A DNA stretch of 64,000 bases, taken from Streptomyces curacoi. Its GTDB lineage: Bacteria > Actinomycetota > Actinomycetes > Streptomycetales > Streptomycetaceae. This document shows positions 1-8,397 of the stretch, one piece after another. Position 1 is the first letter of the stretch; every line of letters starts with the position of its first letter. Made by a program: the position numbers and the translations under genes. The notes under the pieces are model-generated. The model was given only the letters and a program-made list of their open reading frames with translations, was not told where the DNA came from and ran no database searches. The stretch is from assembly GCF_001513975.1 (NCBI RefSeq), contig NZ_KQ947986.1:536713-600712 (forward strand), in the 5' to 3' direction.

Positions 1-343
1 CGATGACCGCCCAGGTCTCCCGGGCGTACCCGAGCCACGCGAACCCGGCGATCCGCAGCACACAGCCCGCGAGCACGACCGGCCGGATGCCGTACCGGTC
101 GGCCAGCGCCCCGCCCACCACGAACAGCCCCTGCTGGCTGAAGGTCCGCAGGCCCAGCACGAACCCGACCAGCCAGCCCGCCATGCCGATGGCCTGTCCC
201 AGGTGCTCGGAGAGGAAGGGCAGGACGGCGTAGAAGCCGATGTTGAAGGCGAGTTGGGTGAGGATGAGCAGGCGCAGCAGGGGCGAGAGCCGGTGGCTGC
301 GGTCCTGCGCCTTGCGGAGGCCGAGGGACAGCGAGGTCATCAT
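1..343 (-). CDS. MFS transporter, N-terminal part (cut by the window edge)
   Basis: Reading the minus strand gives about 114 residues of a major-facilitator N-terminus: a basic cytosolic head, a first hydrophobic segment ending in ...FYAVLPFLSEHL, then a second segment and the loop GGALADRYGIRP, the usual MFS loop 2-3 signature. The ATG at 343 overlaps the stop of the upstream permease gene as ATGATGA, so the two are probably translationally coupled. In cnt-type opine metallophore operons a single MFS exporter (CntE) accompanies the oligopeptide-type importer, which is one possible role here. The substrate cannot be read from this fragment. Confidence 0.8.
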   Translation of the reverse strand, partial: MMTSLSLGLRKAQDRSHRLSPLLRLLILTQLAFNIGFYAVLPFLSEHLGQAIGMAGWLVGFVLGLRTFSQQGLFVVGGALADRYGIRPVVLAGCVLRIAGFAWLGYARETWAVI

Positions 344-2136
344 CGGGTGGCCACCAACTCCCGGGTGTGCGAGGGGCTTTCGGGCATGGGCGGGGCGGGC
401 TCGGTCCTGCCGCGTCGGCGCCGTCCGCGCCGCACTCCGCCCGCGGCGGTCACCGCCAGCGCGCCCAGCAGGGCGAGTACGGCGGCGGGGGCGAGGACCG
501 CCCAGGGGGCGCGCTCGGCGTAGGGCTGGTTCTCGGCGAGGAGCAGGCCCCATTCCGGGGAGGGCGGCTGGGCGCCCAGGCCGAGGAAGGCCAGGGAGGC
601 GAGTGCGAGGGCGATGCCGGGCAGGCGGAGCAGGGCGTGGCGGGTGACGGGTGGCAGCACGGCGGGCAGCAGTTCGTGGCGCAGCAGGTACCAGGGGCCG
701 GCGCCCAGGGCGCGGGTGGCGGTCAGGTGGAGGGCGGCGCGTTCCTGCCGGAGCAGCGCGGAGGTGTGGGCGGCGAGCGGCGCCCAGGCGACGGCGGCCA
801 CGGCGAGCGCGGGGGTGCCGTCCCCGCTGCCGACGACCGCGGTGACGAGCAGGGCGACGAGGACCGGCGGCAGCGCGGTGACGGTGTCGACGAGTGCCCC
901 GGACAGCCGGGGCAGCAGGCCGAGCAACACTCCCGTGAGGAGGGTGACGGCGGTGATCGCGGCGGCGAGCAGCAGGGTGTCGAGGGCGCCGTGGGCGACG
1001 CGGGCGAGGACGTCCCTGCCGAGGGCGTCGGTGCCGAACGGGTGCGTCCAGGTCGGGGAGGCGAGTCGCTCGGTGGTGTCGAGGGCCAGCGGGTCTCGGG
1101 GCAGGCCGAGGGCGATGACGGCGGTCAGCAGTCCGCTGTACGCGAAGGGCAGGATCCGGTGTGCGGGCGGCGTCGGCCGGTGCAGGGAGGGCAGTGCGCC
1201 GTCGCGCAGCGCCGGGCCGATGAGGAGGCGGGCGAGGAGGCGCGCCGTGCCGGCGGCGACGGCGGCGAGCAGGATGAGGGCGAGCGTGCCGGCCTGGAGG
1301 ACGGGCAGGTCCTGGGCGAGAGCGGCCTGGAGGGTGGTGCGGCCCAGGCCGGGGATGTCGAAGATCTGCTCGACCGTGACCGATCCGCCGGTGATGCCTA
1401 CGACGAACAGGCCGGTGTTGGGGAGGAGTCCGGGCAGGCAGCGGCGCAGGGCCTGGCGGGCGACCGCGTGGCCGGGCAGTCCGCGTGCGGTGGCGGCCAG
1501 GGCCCAGGGCTCGGCGAAGGCGCCGGGCAGCAGGTCGTCGAGGAGCCGGCCGAGCACGGCCCCGGCGGGCAGGCCGAGGGCGAGTGCGGGCAGGACCGTC
1601 CACTGGGGGCCGTACCAGCCGAGGGCCGGGAGCCAGCCGAGCTGCACGCCGACGACGGTGGCGAGTACGGACGCGGTGAGGAACTCGGGCAGTGCGGCGA
1701 GGACGGCGGAGGCGCTGCCCGACGTACGCCGCCCGTCGAGCCGTCGTCGCGCGCCGAGCCACAGCGTGCGGGCGCAGATCAGCGCGGCGGTGACGGCGGC
1801 GGCCAGGAGAGCCACCGCCATCAACAGCAGGGAGACGCCGAGGGCCTGGAGCACGGCGGGCGTGACCTCGCTGCCGGAGAGCCACGACCGGCCGGCGTCA
1901 CCGCGCCACAGCCCGCCCAGCCACTCAGCGAGCAGCTGGAACGGGCCGTGGTCCAGGCCGAGTCGGTCGCGGATGTCCGCCAGCACCTCGGGGGTGGGGT
2001 CGCGGTCCGCCGACCGCGCCTTGAGCACGGTGAGCGCCGGGTCGGTGTGCGACAGCCAGGGCAGTACGCCGATGGCGCACACCAGGGCGGCCGCGATCCC
2101 CGCACGCCACAGGAGCGTGACTGCCTGGTTCCGCAC
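340..2136 (-). CDS. Fused DppB-DppC-type ABC transporter permease
   Basis: A 598-residue membrane protein that joins both permeases of an oligopeptide/nickel-type importer in one chain. Residues 1-310 match a DppB/NikB permease, with the loop VEQIFDIPGLG at 255-265 and an EAA-type loop at about 215-238. Residues 325-570 match a DppC/NikC permease, with HPFGTDALGRD at 366-376 and a second EAA-type loop at about 472-496. Usual family members are separate proteins of about 300 residues. Start is GTG, 3 bases after the binding-protein stop. No ATP-binding subunit is present in the window; it should lie beyond the left edge. Substrate unknown; peptide, nickel and metallophore complexes all use this family. 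Confidence 0.88.
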   Translation of the reverse strand: MRNQAVTLLWRAGIAAALVCAIGVLPWLSHTDPALTVLKARSADRDPTPEVLADIRDRLGLDHGPFQLLAEWLGGLWRGDAGRSWLSGSEVTPAVLQALGVSLLLMAVALLAAAVTAALICARTLWLGARRRLDGRRTSGSASAVLAALPEFLTASVLATVVGVQLGWLPALGWYGPQWTVLPALALGLPAGAVLGRLLDDLLPGAFAEPWALAATARGLPGHAVARQALRRCLPGLLPNTGLFVVGITGGSVTVEQIFDIPGLGRTTLQAALAQDLPVLQAGTLALILLAAVAAGTARLLARLLIGPALRDGALPSLHRPTPPAHRILPFAYSGLLTAVIALGLPRDPLALDTTERLASPTWTHPFGTDALGRDVLARVAHGALDTLLLAAAITAVTLLTGVLLGLLPRLSGALVDTVTALPPVLVALLVTAVVGSGDGTPALAVAAVAWAPLAAHTSALLRQERAALHLTATRALGAGPWYLLRHELLPAVLPPVTRHALLRLPGIALALASLAFLGLGAQPPSPEWGLLLAENQPYAERAPWAVLAPAAVLALLGALAVTAAGGVRRGRRRRGRTEPAPPMPESPSHTRELVATR

Positions 2137-2139
2137 GGG

Positions 2140-3630
2140 TCAGCGCCGGGTGCCGGTGCCGACGAGGGTGCGCTCGTACGGGTCGAGGAGCGCGCCGCGG
2201 ACGGTGGTCCCGACGCCGGTGATGATGCGCTGGTGGACGAGCGGTACGACCGCGTCGGTGCCGAGGATGCGGGCCTCTGCGGCCATCGCCGCGTCCTGCC
2301 GCTCGGCGGTGTCCGCGGTGTCCTCGGCCCGGGCGACGGCCCGGTCGACGTCCTTGTCGCACAGCTGGGCGATGTTGTAGCCGCCGTCGCAGGTGTAGTC
2401 GCTGGCCAGCACGGAGACGGGGTCGCCGGTGTCGACGAGGGTGTTGCGGGCGAGGACGAAGGCGTCGAACCTGCCGTCCAGCGCGTCGCTCTCCAGCCGC
2501 GAGTACTCGCGCACCTCCAGCGCGACGTCGAACCCGGCCTTCTCCAGCTGCTGCTTCAGCACCTGGGCGGCTTCCGGGAGTTCGGGCCGGTTGTCGTACG
2601 TGGCGAGCGTGATGCGGGTCCCGTCGGGCTCTGCCGCCTTCGCCCGTCCGACCGGCTCGGTCCGCTTGCCGGCGGCCCAGGTGACGGCGGGCCCGTAGAT
2701 GCCGGCGCCGGCGTCTGCGTATCCCTCGTAGACGCCCTTGGCGAGCGCGGAGGTGTCGACGGCCTGCCGGGCGGCGGCCCGGAGCGCTGCGTCCTTGAAG
2801 ACGCTTTTCTCCGTGTTGAGGAGCAGGCTCGTGGTGCGGGTCGTGGCGGTCGCCTCGCGGCCGGCCTTGTCGAGGGTGGCCGCCTGGGCGACGGGGATGG
2901 CCTCGGCGAGGTCGACCTGGTCGGTGCGCAGCGCGTTGGCGCGGGCGGTGCCGTCGGCGACGAACTTCACGTCGATTCCGGGGGCCTGGGCGCGACCGCC
3001 CCAGTAGTCGTCGTAGCGGTCGAGGGTGGCCGCGGTGGCGCCCATGACCTTGGTGAGTTCGAAGGGTCCGGTGGCGGTGCCCACGGGGTCGACCTTGCCG
3101 TTGCTGCCGTACGCCTTGGCGGAGAGGACGGCCAGGGCGGGGCTGGACAGGCGCAGCGGCAGGACGGGGTCGGACCGCCCGGTGGTGATCCGTACGCCGG
3201 TGGCGCCCTCGGCCTTCGCGGTGAGGGTGACGCCGGAGAGGGCGGCGGGGGCGGGCTTGGCCTTCGTGGCGTGGGTGAGGGCGTTCGCGACCGCGGCCGG
3301 GGTGACGGCGGAGCCGTCCTGGAACGTGGCCTCGCGCAGGGTGAACAGCCAGGTGCGGTCGTTCTCCCGGCGCCAGGAGGCGGCGAGGGCGGGCGCGGCG
3401 GCGCCGTTGGCGTCCAGGGTGGTGAGGCCCTCGATGACGCCGAGGCGGGTGAGGGTGGTGGAGTCGGCGCCGTACGGCGAGAGGTTCTCGGCGGGCGGGA
3501 AGGCGAGGGCGACGCGCAGGCGGGAGCCGTCCTCGGCGCCGCTCGCGGCGTCGCTGCCGCCGCCGGAGGCGAAGCAGCCGACGAGGGCGGGGGCCAGCAG
3601 GAGGGCGAGGAGCGGGCGGAGTCGGCGCAC
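2140..3630 (-). CDS. Family 5 solute-binding lipoprotein of an oligopeptide/metallophore-type ABC importer
   Basis: A 496-residue extracytoplasmic binding protein. The signal peptide ends in the lipobox LVGC, giving lipid attachment at Cys19. The mature part has the SBP_bac_5 layout: an early NLSPYGADSTTLTRLGVIEG stretch, LAASWRRENDRTWLFTLRE, and late segments RPELPEAAQVLKQQLEKAGF and DTGDPVSVLAS. The last two are reminiscent of NikA/CntA-type metal or metallophore binders. The GTG start sits 3 bases after the GNAT stop and the fused permease follows 3 bases downstream, so it belongs to one operon. The ligand is not identifiable from sequence alone. Confidence 0.88.
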   Translation of the reverse strand: MRRLRPLLALLLAPALVGCFASGGGSDAASGAEDGSRLRVALAFPPAENLSPYGADSTTLTRLGVIEGLTTLDANGAAAPALAASWRRENDRTWLFTLREATFQDGSAVTPAAVANALTHATKAKPAPAALSGVTLTAKAEGATGVRITTGRSDPVLPLRLSSPALAVLSAKAYGSNGKVDPVGTATGPFELTKVMGATAATLDRYDDYWGGRAQAPGIDVKFVADGTARANALRTDQVDLAEAIPVAQAATLDKAGREATATTRTTSLLLNTEKSVFKDAALRAAARQAVDTSALAKGVYEGYADAGAGIYGPAVTWAAGKRTEPVGRAKAAEPDGTRITLATYDNRPELPEAAQVLKQQLEKAGFDVALEVREYSRLESDALDGRFDAFVLARNTLVDTGDPVSVLASDYTCDGGYNIAQLCDKDVDRAVARAEDTADTAERQDAAMAAEARILGTDAVVPLVHQRIITGVGTTVRGALLDPYERTLVGTGTRR

Positions 3631-3633
3631 GGT

Positions 3634-4176
3634 CTATCGCTCCATCGGTATCTCGAAGTGGACGACGCCGTTGCCGCCGTCGGGGTGCTCGCGTTCGTCG
3701 TGCACGACCTTGCCGAGCGAGCGCCAGAAGCTCTCGGCGCCGGGCACCTCGGGGTCGGTGTGCAGATAGACGGCGCGGTAGCCGCCGTCCGCGGCGGCGA
3801 AGGCGAGCAGCTCGTCGACCAGCCGCCGGGCCAGGCCCCGCCTGCGGTGCTCGGGGCGGACGTAGACCCGGCGCAGCTGCGCGGTCTCGCCGGAGGGGTA
3901 GCGCTCGGCGAGGTGGCGCGGGTTCGGCGGGTGGGCCGGGCCGCGGGAGTCGAGGGCGGCCGTGGCCACGACACCGTTGTCGCGCGGGTCGAGCGCGACG
4001 AGGAGGGTGTGGCGGGGCGGGGCGAGATAGGCGGCGGCCGGGTCGATGATGTCCGCGTGCCAGCGCGGCAGGTAACCGGTACCGAAGTCGCGGTAGACGG
4101 TGTCGAGCATCACCGCTCGGGCACCGTCCAGGTCGTCCGGGCTCGCCGTCCTGATGCTGTAGTCGTGCACTTGCAC
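3634..4176 (-). CDS. GNAT-family N-acetyltransferase
   Basis: A 180-residue GNAT protein, first gene of the minus-strand transport operon. The acetyl-CoA-binding motif A is visible at about residues 101-118 as RRVYVRPEHRRRGLARRLVD, preceded by a beta strand. The C-terminus ends with the usual FWRSLGK motif B region. The start is ambiguous: GTG at 4176 or GTG at 4170. A TATGAT hexamer lies immediately upstream of 4176, which would place the transcription start about on the GTG at 4170, suggesting a leaderless mRNA. The substrate is unknown. Its place at the head of a transporter operon suggests it modifies the transported compound or protects against it (inference). Confidence 0.85.
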   Translation of the reverse strand: MQVHDYSIRTASPDDLDGARAVMLDTVYRDFGTGYLPRWHADIIDPAAAYLAPPRHTLLVALDPRDNGVVATAALDSRGPAHPPNPRHLAERYPSGETAQLRRVYVRPEHRRRGLARRLVDELLAFAAADGGYRAVYLHTDPEVPGAESFWRSLGKVVHDEREHPDGGNGVVHFEIPMER

Positions 4177-4182
4177 ATCATA
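4168..4182 (-). promoter_or_regulatory. Candidate -10 element giving a leaderless GNAT transcript
   Basis: On the minus strand TATGAT (complement of 4177-4182) matches TATAAT in five of six positions. The GTG at 4170 begins 6 bases after it, where transcription would start. No convincing -35 hexamer is seen 17-18 bases upstream, so this remains tentative. Confidence 0.35.
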
Positions 4183-4287
4183 TGCATTAAGCCGGAGGGG
4201 CGATCACGGCCGACCGGACCACCCTCTCAACATCCTTGCCGCGCAAGTGATTTGACAGTGATCGCGAACCGCCGACAACCTACCCAC

Positions 4288-4316
4288 ATGACACTCATTT
4301 TCAACAAGTGTACTCT
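4288..4316 (+). promoter_or_regulatory. Candidate promoter of the CooC-like ATPase gene
   Basis: ATGACA at 4288-4293 (five of six matches to TTGACA) and TACTCT at 4311-4316 (fits TANNNT) are separated by 17 bases, giving a predicted start near 4323, 18 bases before the ATG at 4341. The Zur-like palindrome lies across the -35 hexamer and spacer. Confidence 0.5.
4289..4303 (+). promoter_or_regulatory. Zur-like (zinc uptake regulator) operator
   Basis: TGACACTCATTTTCA has a perfect right half (ATTTTCA) and matches the left half (TGAAAAT) of the Fur/Zur-type 7-1-7 palindrome in five of seven positions. It sits over the -35 element and spacer, the expected place for a repressor. The consensus is recalled from actinobacterial Zur sites and has not been scored against a matrix. 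Confidence 0.45.
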
Positions 4317-4340
4317 GGTCGTGGAAGCGGGCAGCTGCTG

Positions 4341-5288
4341 ATGCGTATCGCGTTCGTCGGCAAAGGCGGCAGCGGCAAGACCACCCTGTCGGCGCTCTTC
4401 TCCCGCCACCTGGCGCACTCCGGCGCCCCCGTGCTGGCCGTCGACGGCGACATCAACCAGCACCTCGCCGAGGCACTGGGCCATGACGGGGACACCTTCG
4501 ACGCCCCGCCGCTCGGCGCCCACCTGAGGGACATCAAGGAGTTCCTGCGCGGCACCAACCCGCGCATCCCCTCCGCGGACGCCATGATCAAGACCACCCC
4601 GCCCGGCCGCGGCTCCCGTCTGCTGCGCCTGCTCGGCGACGACGAACTGCACGCGCGGCACGTCCGGCGGGTGGGGAACGTGCCGGTGATGGTGACGGGC
4701 GAGTTCGACGAGAGCGACCTCGGGGTGGCCTGCTACCACTCCAAGCTCGGCGCGGTCGAGCTCTACCTCGGCCACCTGGTCGACGGCCCCGGCGAGTACG
4801 TGGTGGTCGACATGACGGCGGGCGCGGACGCGTTCGCGTCGGGCCTGTTCACCCGCTTCGACATGACCTTCCTGGTCGCGGAGCCCACGCGCAAGGGCGT
4901 CTCGGTGTACCGCCAGTACCGGGACCACGCGAGGGAGTTCGGCATCCGCATCGCGGTCATCGGCAACAAGGTGACGTGCGAGGACGATCTCCTCTTCCTC
5001 AAGGAAGAGGTCGGCGACGACCTCCTCACCCACCTGGTCCACTCCTCCTGGGTCCGCGCGGCCGAACAGGGCCGGGAGCAGGGCGAGCTGGAGTCCCACA
5101 ACGTGCACGCCCTGAACGTGCTGCGCGAGGCGGTCGACGCCCACCCCAAGGACTGGCCCACGATCCACGGCCATGCCGTCGAGTTCCATCTGCGCAACGC
5201 CCGCGCGTGGGCGGACGACAGGACGGGCCACGACCTGGCCGCGCAGGTGGACCCGGAGTTCGTCCCCGGACCCACGGCACTGGCCTGA
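4341..5288 (+). CDS. CooC/MinD-like P-loop ATPase
   Basis: A 315-residue ATPase of the SIMIBI class. The deviant Walker A GKGGSGKTT (residues 7-15) carries the signature lysine (Lys8) of the MinD/ParA/CooC group. The later strand VVVDMTAGAD at about 153-162 is the Walker B/switch II equivalent, and IAVIGNK gives the nucleotide-base strand. ATG 4341 is chosen because the fold begins there; an upstream in-frame ATG at 4308 would add 11 unrelated residues. CooC-type ATPases insert or load metals, while other relatives place proteins. With the Zur-like promoter site and the divergent transport operon, a metal-handling role is a reasonable inference. A 130-residue gene follows after 56 bases. Confidence 0.85.
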   Translation: MRIAFVGKGGSGKTTLSALFSRHLAHSGAPVLAVDGDINQHLAEALGHDGDTFDAPPLGAHLRDIKEFLRGTNPRIPSADAMIKTTPPGRGSRLLRLLGDDELHARHVRRVGNVPVMVTGEFDESDLGVACYHSKLGAVELYLGHLVDGPGEYVVVDMTAGADAFASGLFTRFDMTFLVAEPTRKGVSVYRQYRDHAREFGIRIAVIGNKVTCEDDLLFLKEEVGDDLLTHLVHSSWVRAAEQGREQGELESHNVHALNVLREAVDAHPKDWPTIHGHAVEFHLRNARAWADDRTGHDLAAQVDPEFVPGPTALA

Positions 5289-5344
5289 CCACGACACATC
5301 CCCCAGCACCACGCATCGCCCCCACCGAACAGGAACCCACACAC

Positions 5345-5737
5345 ATGTCTCTCGACGTCTCCCCGAAGCTCCTCGCCGAAGCCGAACACGGTGACATCCG
5401 CGAGGAGGACTTCGTGGCCACGGTCCGCACCTCGCTGCCGTACGCCTACGACCTGATCGCCTCCCTTGCCGCCGGACTCAAGGACGGCACGGCCGAGTTC
5501 ACCGACAACCAGACCCCGCCCCCGTCCGAGCAGGAGCGCGGCCAGCTTCTGCGCGCCCTCGCCAGCGACGCGATCCGCGGCAGCCTGGAGCGCCACTTCG
5601 GCGTGACCCTCGCCTTCCAGAACTGCCACCGCGTGGCGGCGTTCCGGCCGGGTGCGCGGGGCGGGGAGACACATGCGAAGTTCACTTCGGTGCGGTCGCA
5701 GGTGCTGAACCAGTCGCCGGAGTTCAGGGACTGCTGA
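5345..5737 (+). CDS. Conserved-looking hypothetical protein downstream of the CooC-like ATPase
   Basis: A 130-residue soluble protein that I do not recognise. It is acidic at the N-terminus, has a predicted helix LPYAYDLIASLAAGLKDG at about 31-48, a proline-rich turn (QTPPPSE) near 56-62, and a second helical part followed by FGVTLAFQNCHRVAAFRP. It has no signal peptide or membrane segment, and its single Cys-His pair (about 94-95) is not a recognisable metal site. The ATG at 5345 follows a run of AC-rich sequence with AGGAA about 13 bases upstream. Codon use is normal for the window. Its place right behind the ATPase suggests a partner or client protein. Confidence 0.75.
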   Translation: MSLDVSPKLLAEAEHGDIREEDFVATVRTSLPYAYDLIASLAAGLKDGTAEFTDNQTPPPSEQERGQLLRALASDAIRGSLERHFGVTLAFQNCHRVAAFRPGARGGETHAKFTSVRSQVLNQSPEFRDC

Positions 5738-5784
5738 GCCCCTCCGGGGCGGCGAGCGCCGTACCGGGCCTCCCCGGAGAAAGG

Positions 5785-5816
5785 GCACGCGGCGGGGGCG
5801 GCCCCCGCCCGCGTGC
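5785..5816. terminator. Bidirectional terminator between convergent genes
   Basis: A GC-rich hairpin, GCACGCGG...CCGCGTGC with an extended CGGGGG/CCCCCG core, lies between the convergent ends of the 130-residue gene and the EF-G paralogue. There is no T-tract, which is usual for Streptomyces. Confidence 0.6.
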
Positions 5817-5856
5817 GGGAGGGGGCCGCCTGCGTCCGGGACGGGCCGCCTGCGTG

Positions 5857-7908
5857 CTACCGCGACACCGTCGCCACCGGCGCCGGTGCGTAGCCGGTGG
5901 GCCGGGCCGTGAAGGTGCCGCGGCCCTGTGTCCTGCTGCGCAGCCGGGTCGCATAGCCGAACAGTTCGGCCAGCGGCACCGTCGCCGTGACGACCGCCGC
6001 GCCCGCCCGGGTCACGGAGCCCGAGACCCGGCCGCGTCGTGCCGCCAGGTCGCCGAGAACGGCGCCGACGGCGTCCTCCGGCACGGTGACCGTGACCTCG
6101 ACGACCGGCTCCAGGAGGACCATCGCGCAGGCGCGCAGGGCGTCGCGCAGGCCCAGCCGGCCGGCCGTGCGGAAGGCCGTGTCGGAGGAGTCCTTCACAT
6201 GGGTCGCCCCGTCGGTGAGGGTGACGCGCAGCCCGGTCACCGGGTGGCCGCCGAGGGGGCCTTCGGCGAGGGCGTCCCGGCAGCCGGCCTCCACGGCGCG
6301 GACGTACTCCTGCGGCACGCGACCGCCGACGACGGCCGAGCGGAACTCGAAACCGGACTCGGTCTCCCCGGGCTCCACGTCGAGCACGACATGGGCGAAC
6401 TGCCCCGCCCCGCCGTCCTGTTTGACGTGCCGGAAGACGAAGCCGGAGACCCCGCGGCCGACCGTCTCCCGGTAGGACACCCTGGGCCGGCCGACGTTGA
6501 CGTCCAGCCCGGCGTCCCGCCGGATCTTCTCCACCGCGACCTCCAGGTGCAGTTCGCCCATGCCGGACAGCACGGTCTGGCCGGTCTCGGCGTCGGTCCG
6601 CACGACCAGCGACGGGTCCTCCTCGGCCAGCCGGGCCAGGGCGGACGTCAGCCGGTCGGTGTCGGTGGACCTGCGGGCCTCGACCGCCACGGACACCACC
6701 GGCTCGGCCGCACCGGGCGGTTCGAGGACGAGCGGGGCGTCCGGTGCGCAGAGGGTGGCGCCCGCGCGAGCCGACTTCAGGCCGACCACGGCCACGATGT
6801 CCCCGGCGACCGCACGGTCCACGTGGGCGTGCCGGTCGGCCCGGACCCGCAGGATCCGCCCGATCCGCTCGGTGCGCCGCGCGCCGGCGTCGAGCACCGT
6901 GTCTCCCTTCTCGATCGTTCCCGAGTACACGCGCAGATACGTCAGCCGCCCCGTCGGGGTCGCGCTCACCTTGAACGCCAGCGCCGCGAACGGCGCCGCC
7001 GGGTCGGCGGGCCGCTCTTCGTCGGCGCCGTCGCGCAGCCCGCGGACGGCCGGTACGTCGAGCGGCGAGGGCAGGTACGCCACGACCGCGTCGAGCAGCG
7101 GCTCGACACCGCGGTTGCGGTAGGCCGAGCCGCACAGCACGACCACGCCGTCACCGCTGCGGGTCACGTCATGCAGGGCGGTGACCAGGGTCTCCGGCGA
7201 GAGCGTCGACCGCTCGCAGAACTCCTCCAGCGCATCGGCATGGAGTTCGGCCACCGCCTCCTCCAGGAGCCGCCGACGCCGCTGCGCCTGCGCACGCAGC
7301 TCCTCCGGAACCGGTGCCTCCACGACCGTGCCATCACCGTCGTCGTCCCACACCAGCGCCCGCATCCGTACGAGGTCCACGACACCGCGGAACCCGTCCT
7401 CCGCGCCGATGGGCAACTGCACGACCAGCGGCGCCGGATGCAGCCGTTCCCGGATCGACGCCACCGCCGTGTCGAGGTCGGCCCCGGCGCGGTCCAGCTT
7501 GTTGACGAAGGCGATCCTCGGCACGCCGTGCCGGTCGGCCTGCCGCCACACCGACTCGCTCTGCGGTTCGACGCCCGCGACGGCGTCGAACACCGCGACC
7601 GCGCCGTCCAGGACGCGCAGCGAACGCTCCACCTCGTCGGCGAAGTCGACGTGCCCGGGGGTGTCGATGAGGTTGATCCGGTGACCGTCCCAGGCGCAGC
7701 TCACGGCCGCCGCGAAGATGGTGATGCCGCGATCGCGCTCCTGCGGGTCGAAGTCGGTGACGGTGGTGCCGTCGTGGACCTCGCCGCGCTTGTGCGTGGT
7801 CCCCGTGGCGTACAGGATCCGCTCGGTGACGGTGGTCTTGCCGGCGTCGACGTGGGCGAGGATGCCGAGGTTGCGGACGACGGCGAGGGTGTTGAGGTGG
7901 GTGCGCAC
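5857..7908 (-). CDS. Elongation factor G paralogue (translational GTPase)
   Basis: About 683 residues with the full EF-G layout. GTPase motifs are G1 AHVDAGKT (18-25), G2 RGITI (60-64), G3 DTPGH (82-86) and G4 NKLD (136-139). They are followed by domain II and domains III-V ([20 protein letters not shown] and [19 protein letters not shown] regions). The GTG at 7908 is chosen because conserved sequence starts at once ([14 protein letters not shown]); the open frame upstream is unrelated. It is not in a ribosomal-protein operon, so it is an extra copy beside the housekeeping fusA. It could be a recycling-type or stress EF-G, or a ribosome-protection relative (TetM/OtrA); the QERDRGITI switch favours EF-G. 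Confidence 0.9.
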   Translation of the reverse strand: MRTHLNTLAVVRNLGILAHVDAGKTTVTERILYATGTTHKRGEVHDGTTVTDFDPQERDRGITIFAAAVSCAWDGHRINLIDTPGHVDFADEVERSLRVLDGAVAVFDAVAGVEPQSESVWRQADRHGVPRIAFVNKLDRAGADLDTAVASIRERLHPAPLVVQLPIGAEDGFRGVVDLVRMRALVWDDDGDGTVVEAPVPEELRAQAQRRRRLLEEAVAELHADALEEFCERSTLSPETLVTALHDVTRSGDGVVVLCGSAYRNRGVEPLLDAVVAYLPSPLDVPAVRGLRDGADEERPADPAAPFAALAFKVSATPTGRLTYLRVYSGTIEKGDTVLDAGARRTERIGRILRVRADRHAHVDRAVAGDIVAVVGLKSARAGATLCAPDAPLVLEPPGAAEPVVSVAVEARRSTDTDRLTSALARLAEEDPSLVVRTDAETGQTVLSGMGELHLEVAVEKIRRDAGLDVNVGRPRVSYRETVGRGVSGFVFRHVKQDGGAGQFAHVVLDVEPGETESGFEFRSAVVGGRVPQEYVRAVEAGCRDALAEGPLGGHPVTGLRVTLTDGATHVKDSSDTAFRTAGRLGLRDALRACAMVLLEPVVEVTVTVPEDAVGAVLGDLAARRGRVSGSVTRAGAAVVTATVPLAELFGYATRLRSRTQGRGTFTARPTGYAPAPVATVSR

Positions 7909-8342
7909 GGCCCTTGGCCTTTCGGATGATCCGGAAGCGGAAAACGGGTCAGCGCGATTCCCGGACGAGGCGCACACGCACCAGGACATGACCTGCCGGC
8001 CCACCGGGCATGGCGGGCGGGAACAGAAGTCGGCGCTCTCAGGCGTTCGTCACGGGCATCCGGTGCCGGCCGCGCAGCGGGCACCGGGCGGACGAGGACA
8101 CGAGGATCACCTCGTACCGGCAGAGGGAGACGACGGCAGCGGTACGGTCACGCACGGCCCGGCTCCCCTCGTTCGTCACGACGACGCGCCGCCGTGTGGT
8201 GGGCGGCGCGTGATGGTGTGGTGAGTGTAGGGAAGCGGGCGAGGTGGAAGCACGGGATTTTCCCGCCGGTGTCGAAGCACGCAATTTCCCCGGCGGTGAG
8301 GGTCGTTCCACCGTGGGCCGGCTCGCCGGCCGACTCTGCCCA
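7909..8342. other. Intergenic stretch without a supported gene
   Basis: About 430 bases upstream of the EF-G paralogue. I see no open frame with codon bias, RBS or family similarity here. It presumably holds the EF-G promoter on the minus strand, which I could not pin down. Confidence 0.5.
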
Positions 8343-8382
8343 CAAAACAGATCATGCGGACCGAGCGAGCTCGATCCGCATG
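8343..8382 (-). terminator. Intrinsic terminator of tRNA-Leu
   Basis: Minus-strand hairpin: CATGCGGA pairs with TCCGCATG (8375-8382 and 8353-8360), and an inner GAGC/GCTC pair extends it. It is followed by the T-rich ATCTGTTTTGTG. It starts about 16 bases after the tRNA 3' end. An outer pair, ACAGATCAT/ATGATCTGT, also brackets it. Confidence 0.75.
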
Positions 8383-8397
8383 ACTGGAAATGATCTG

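Noticed and set aside
367..4341. An open frame of more than 1,300 codons on the plus strand opposite the left transport operon
   Set aside because: It is antisense to four genes with clear family similarity; in very GC-rich DNA the opposite frames stay open by codon bias. Its product is low-complexity Gly/Glu/Arg-rich and matches no family.
4763..7135. Long minus-strand frame over the ATPase gene and the EF-G paralogue
   Set aside because: It reads the EF-G gene in a wrong frame and then the reverse of the ATPase gene; the product is Arg/Gly/Pro-rich with no domain.
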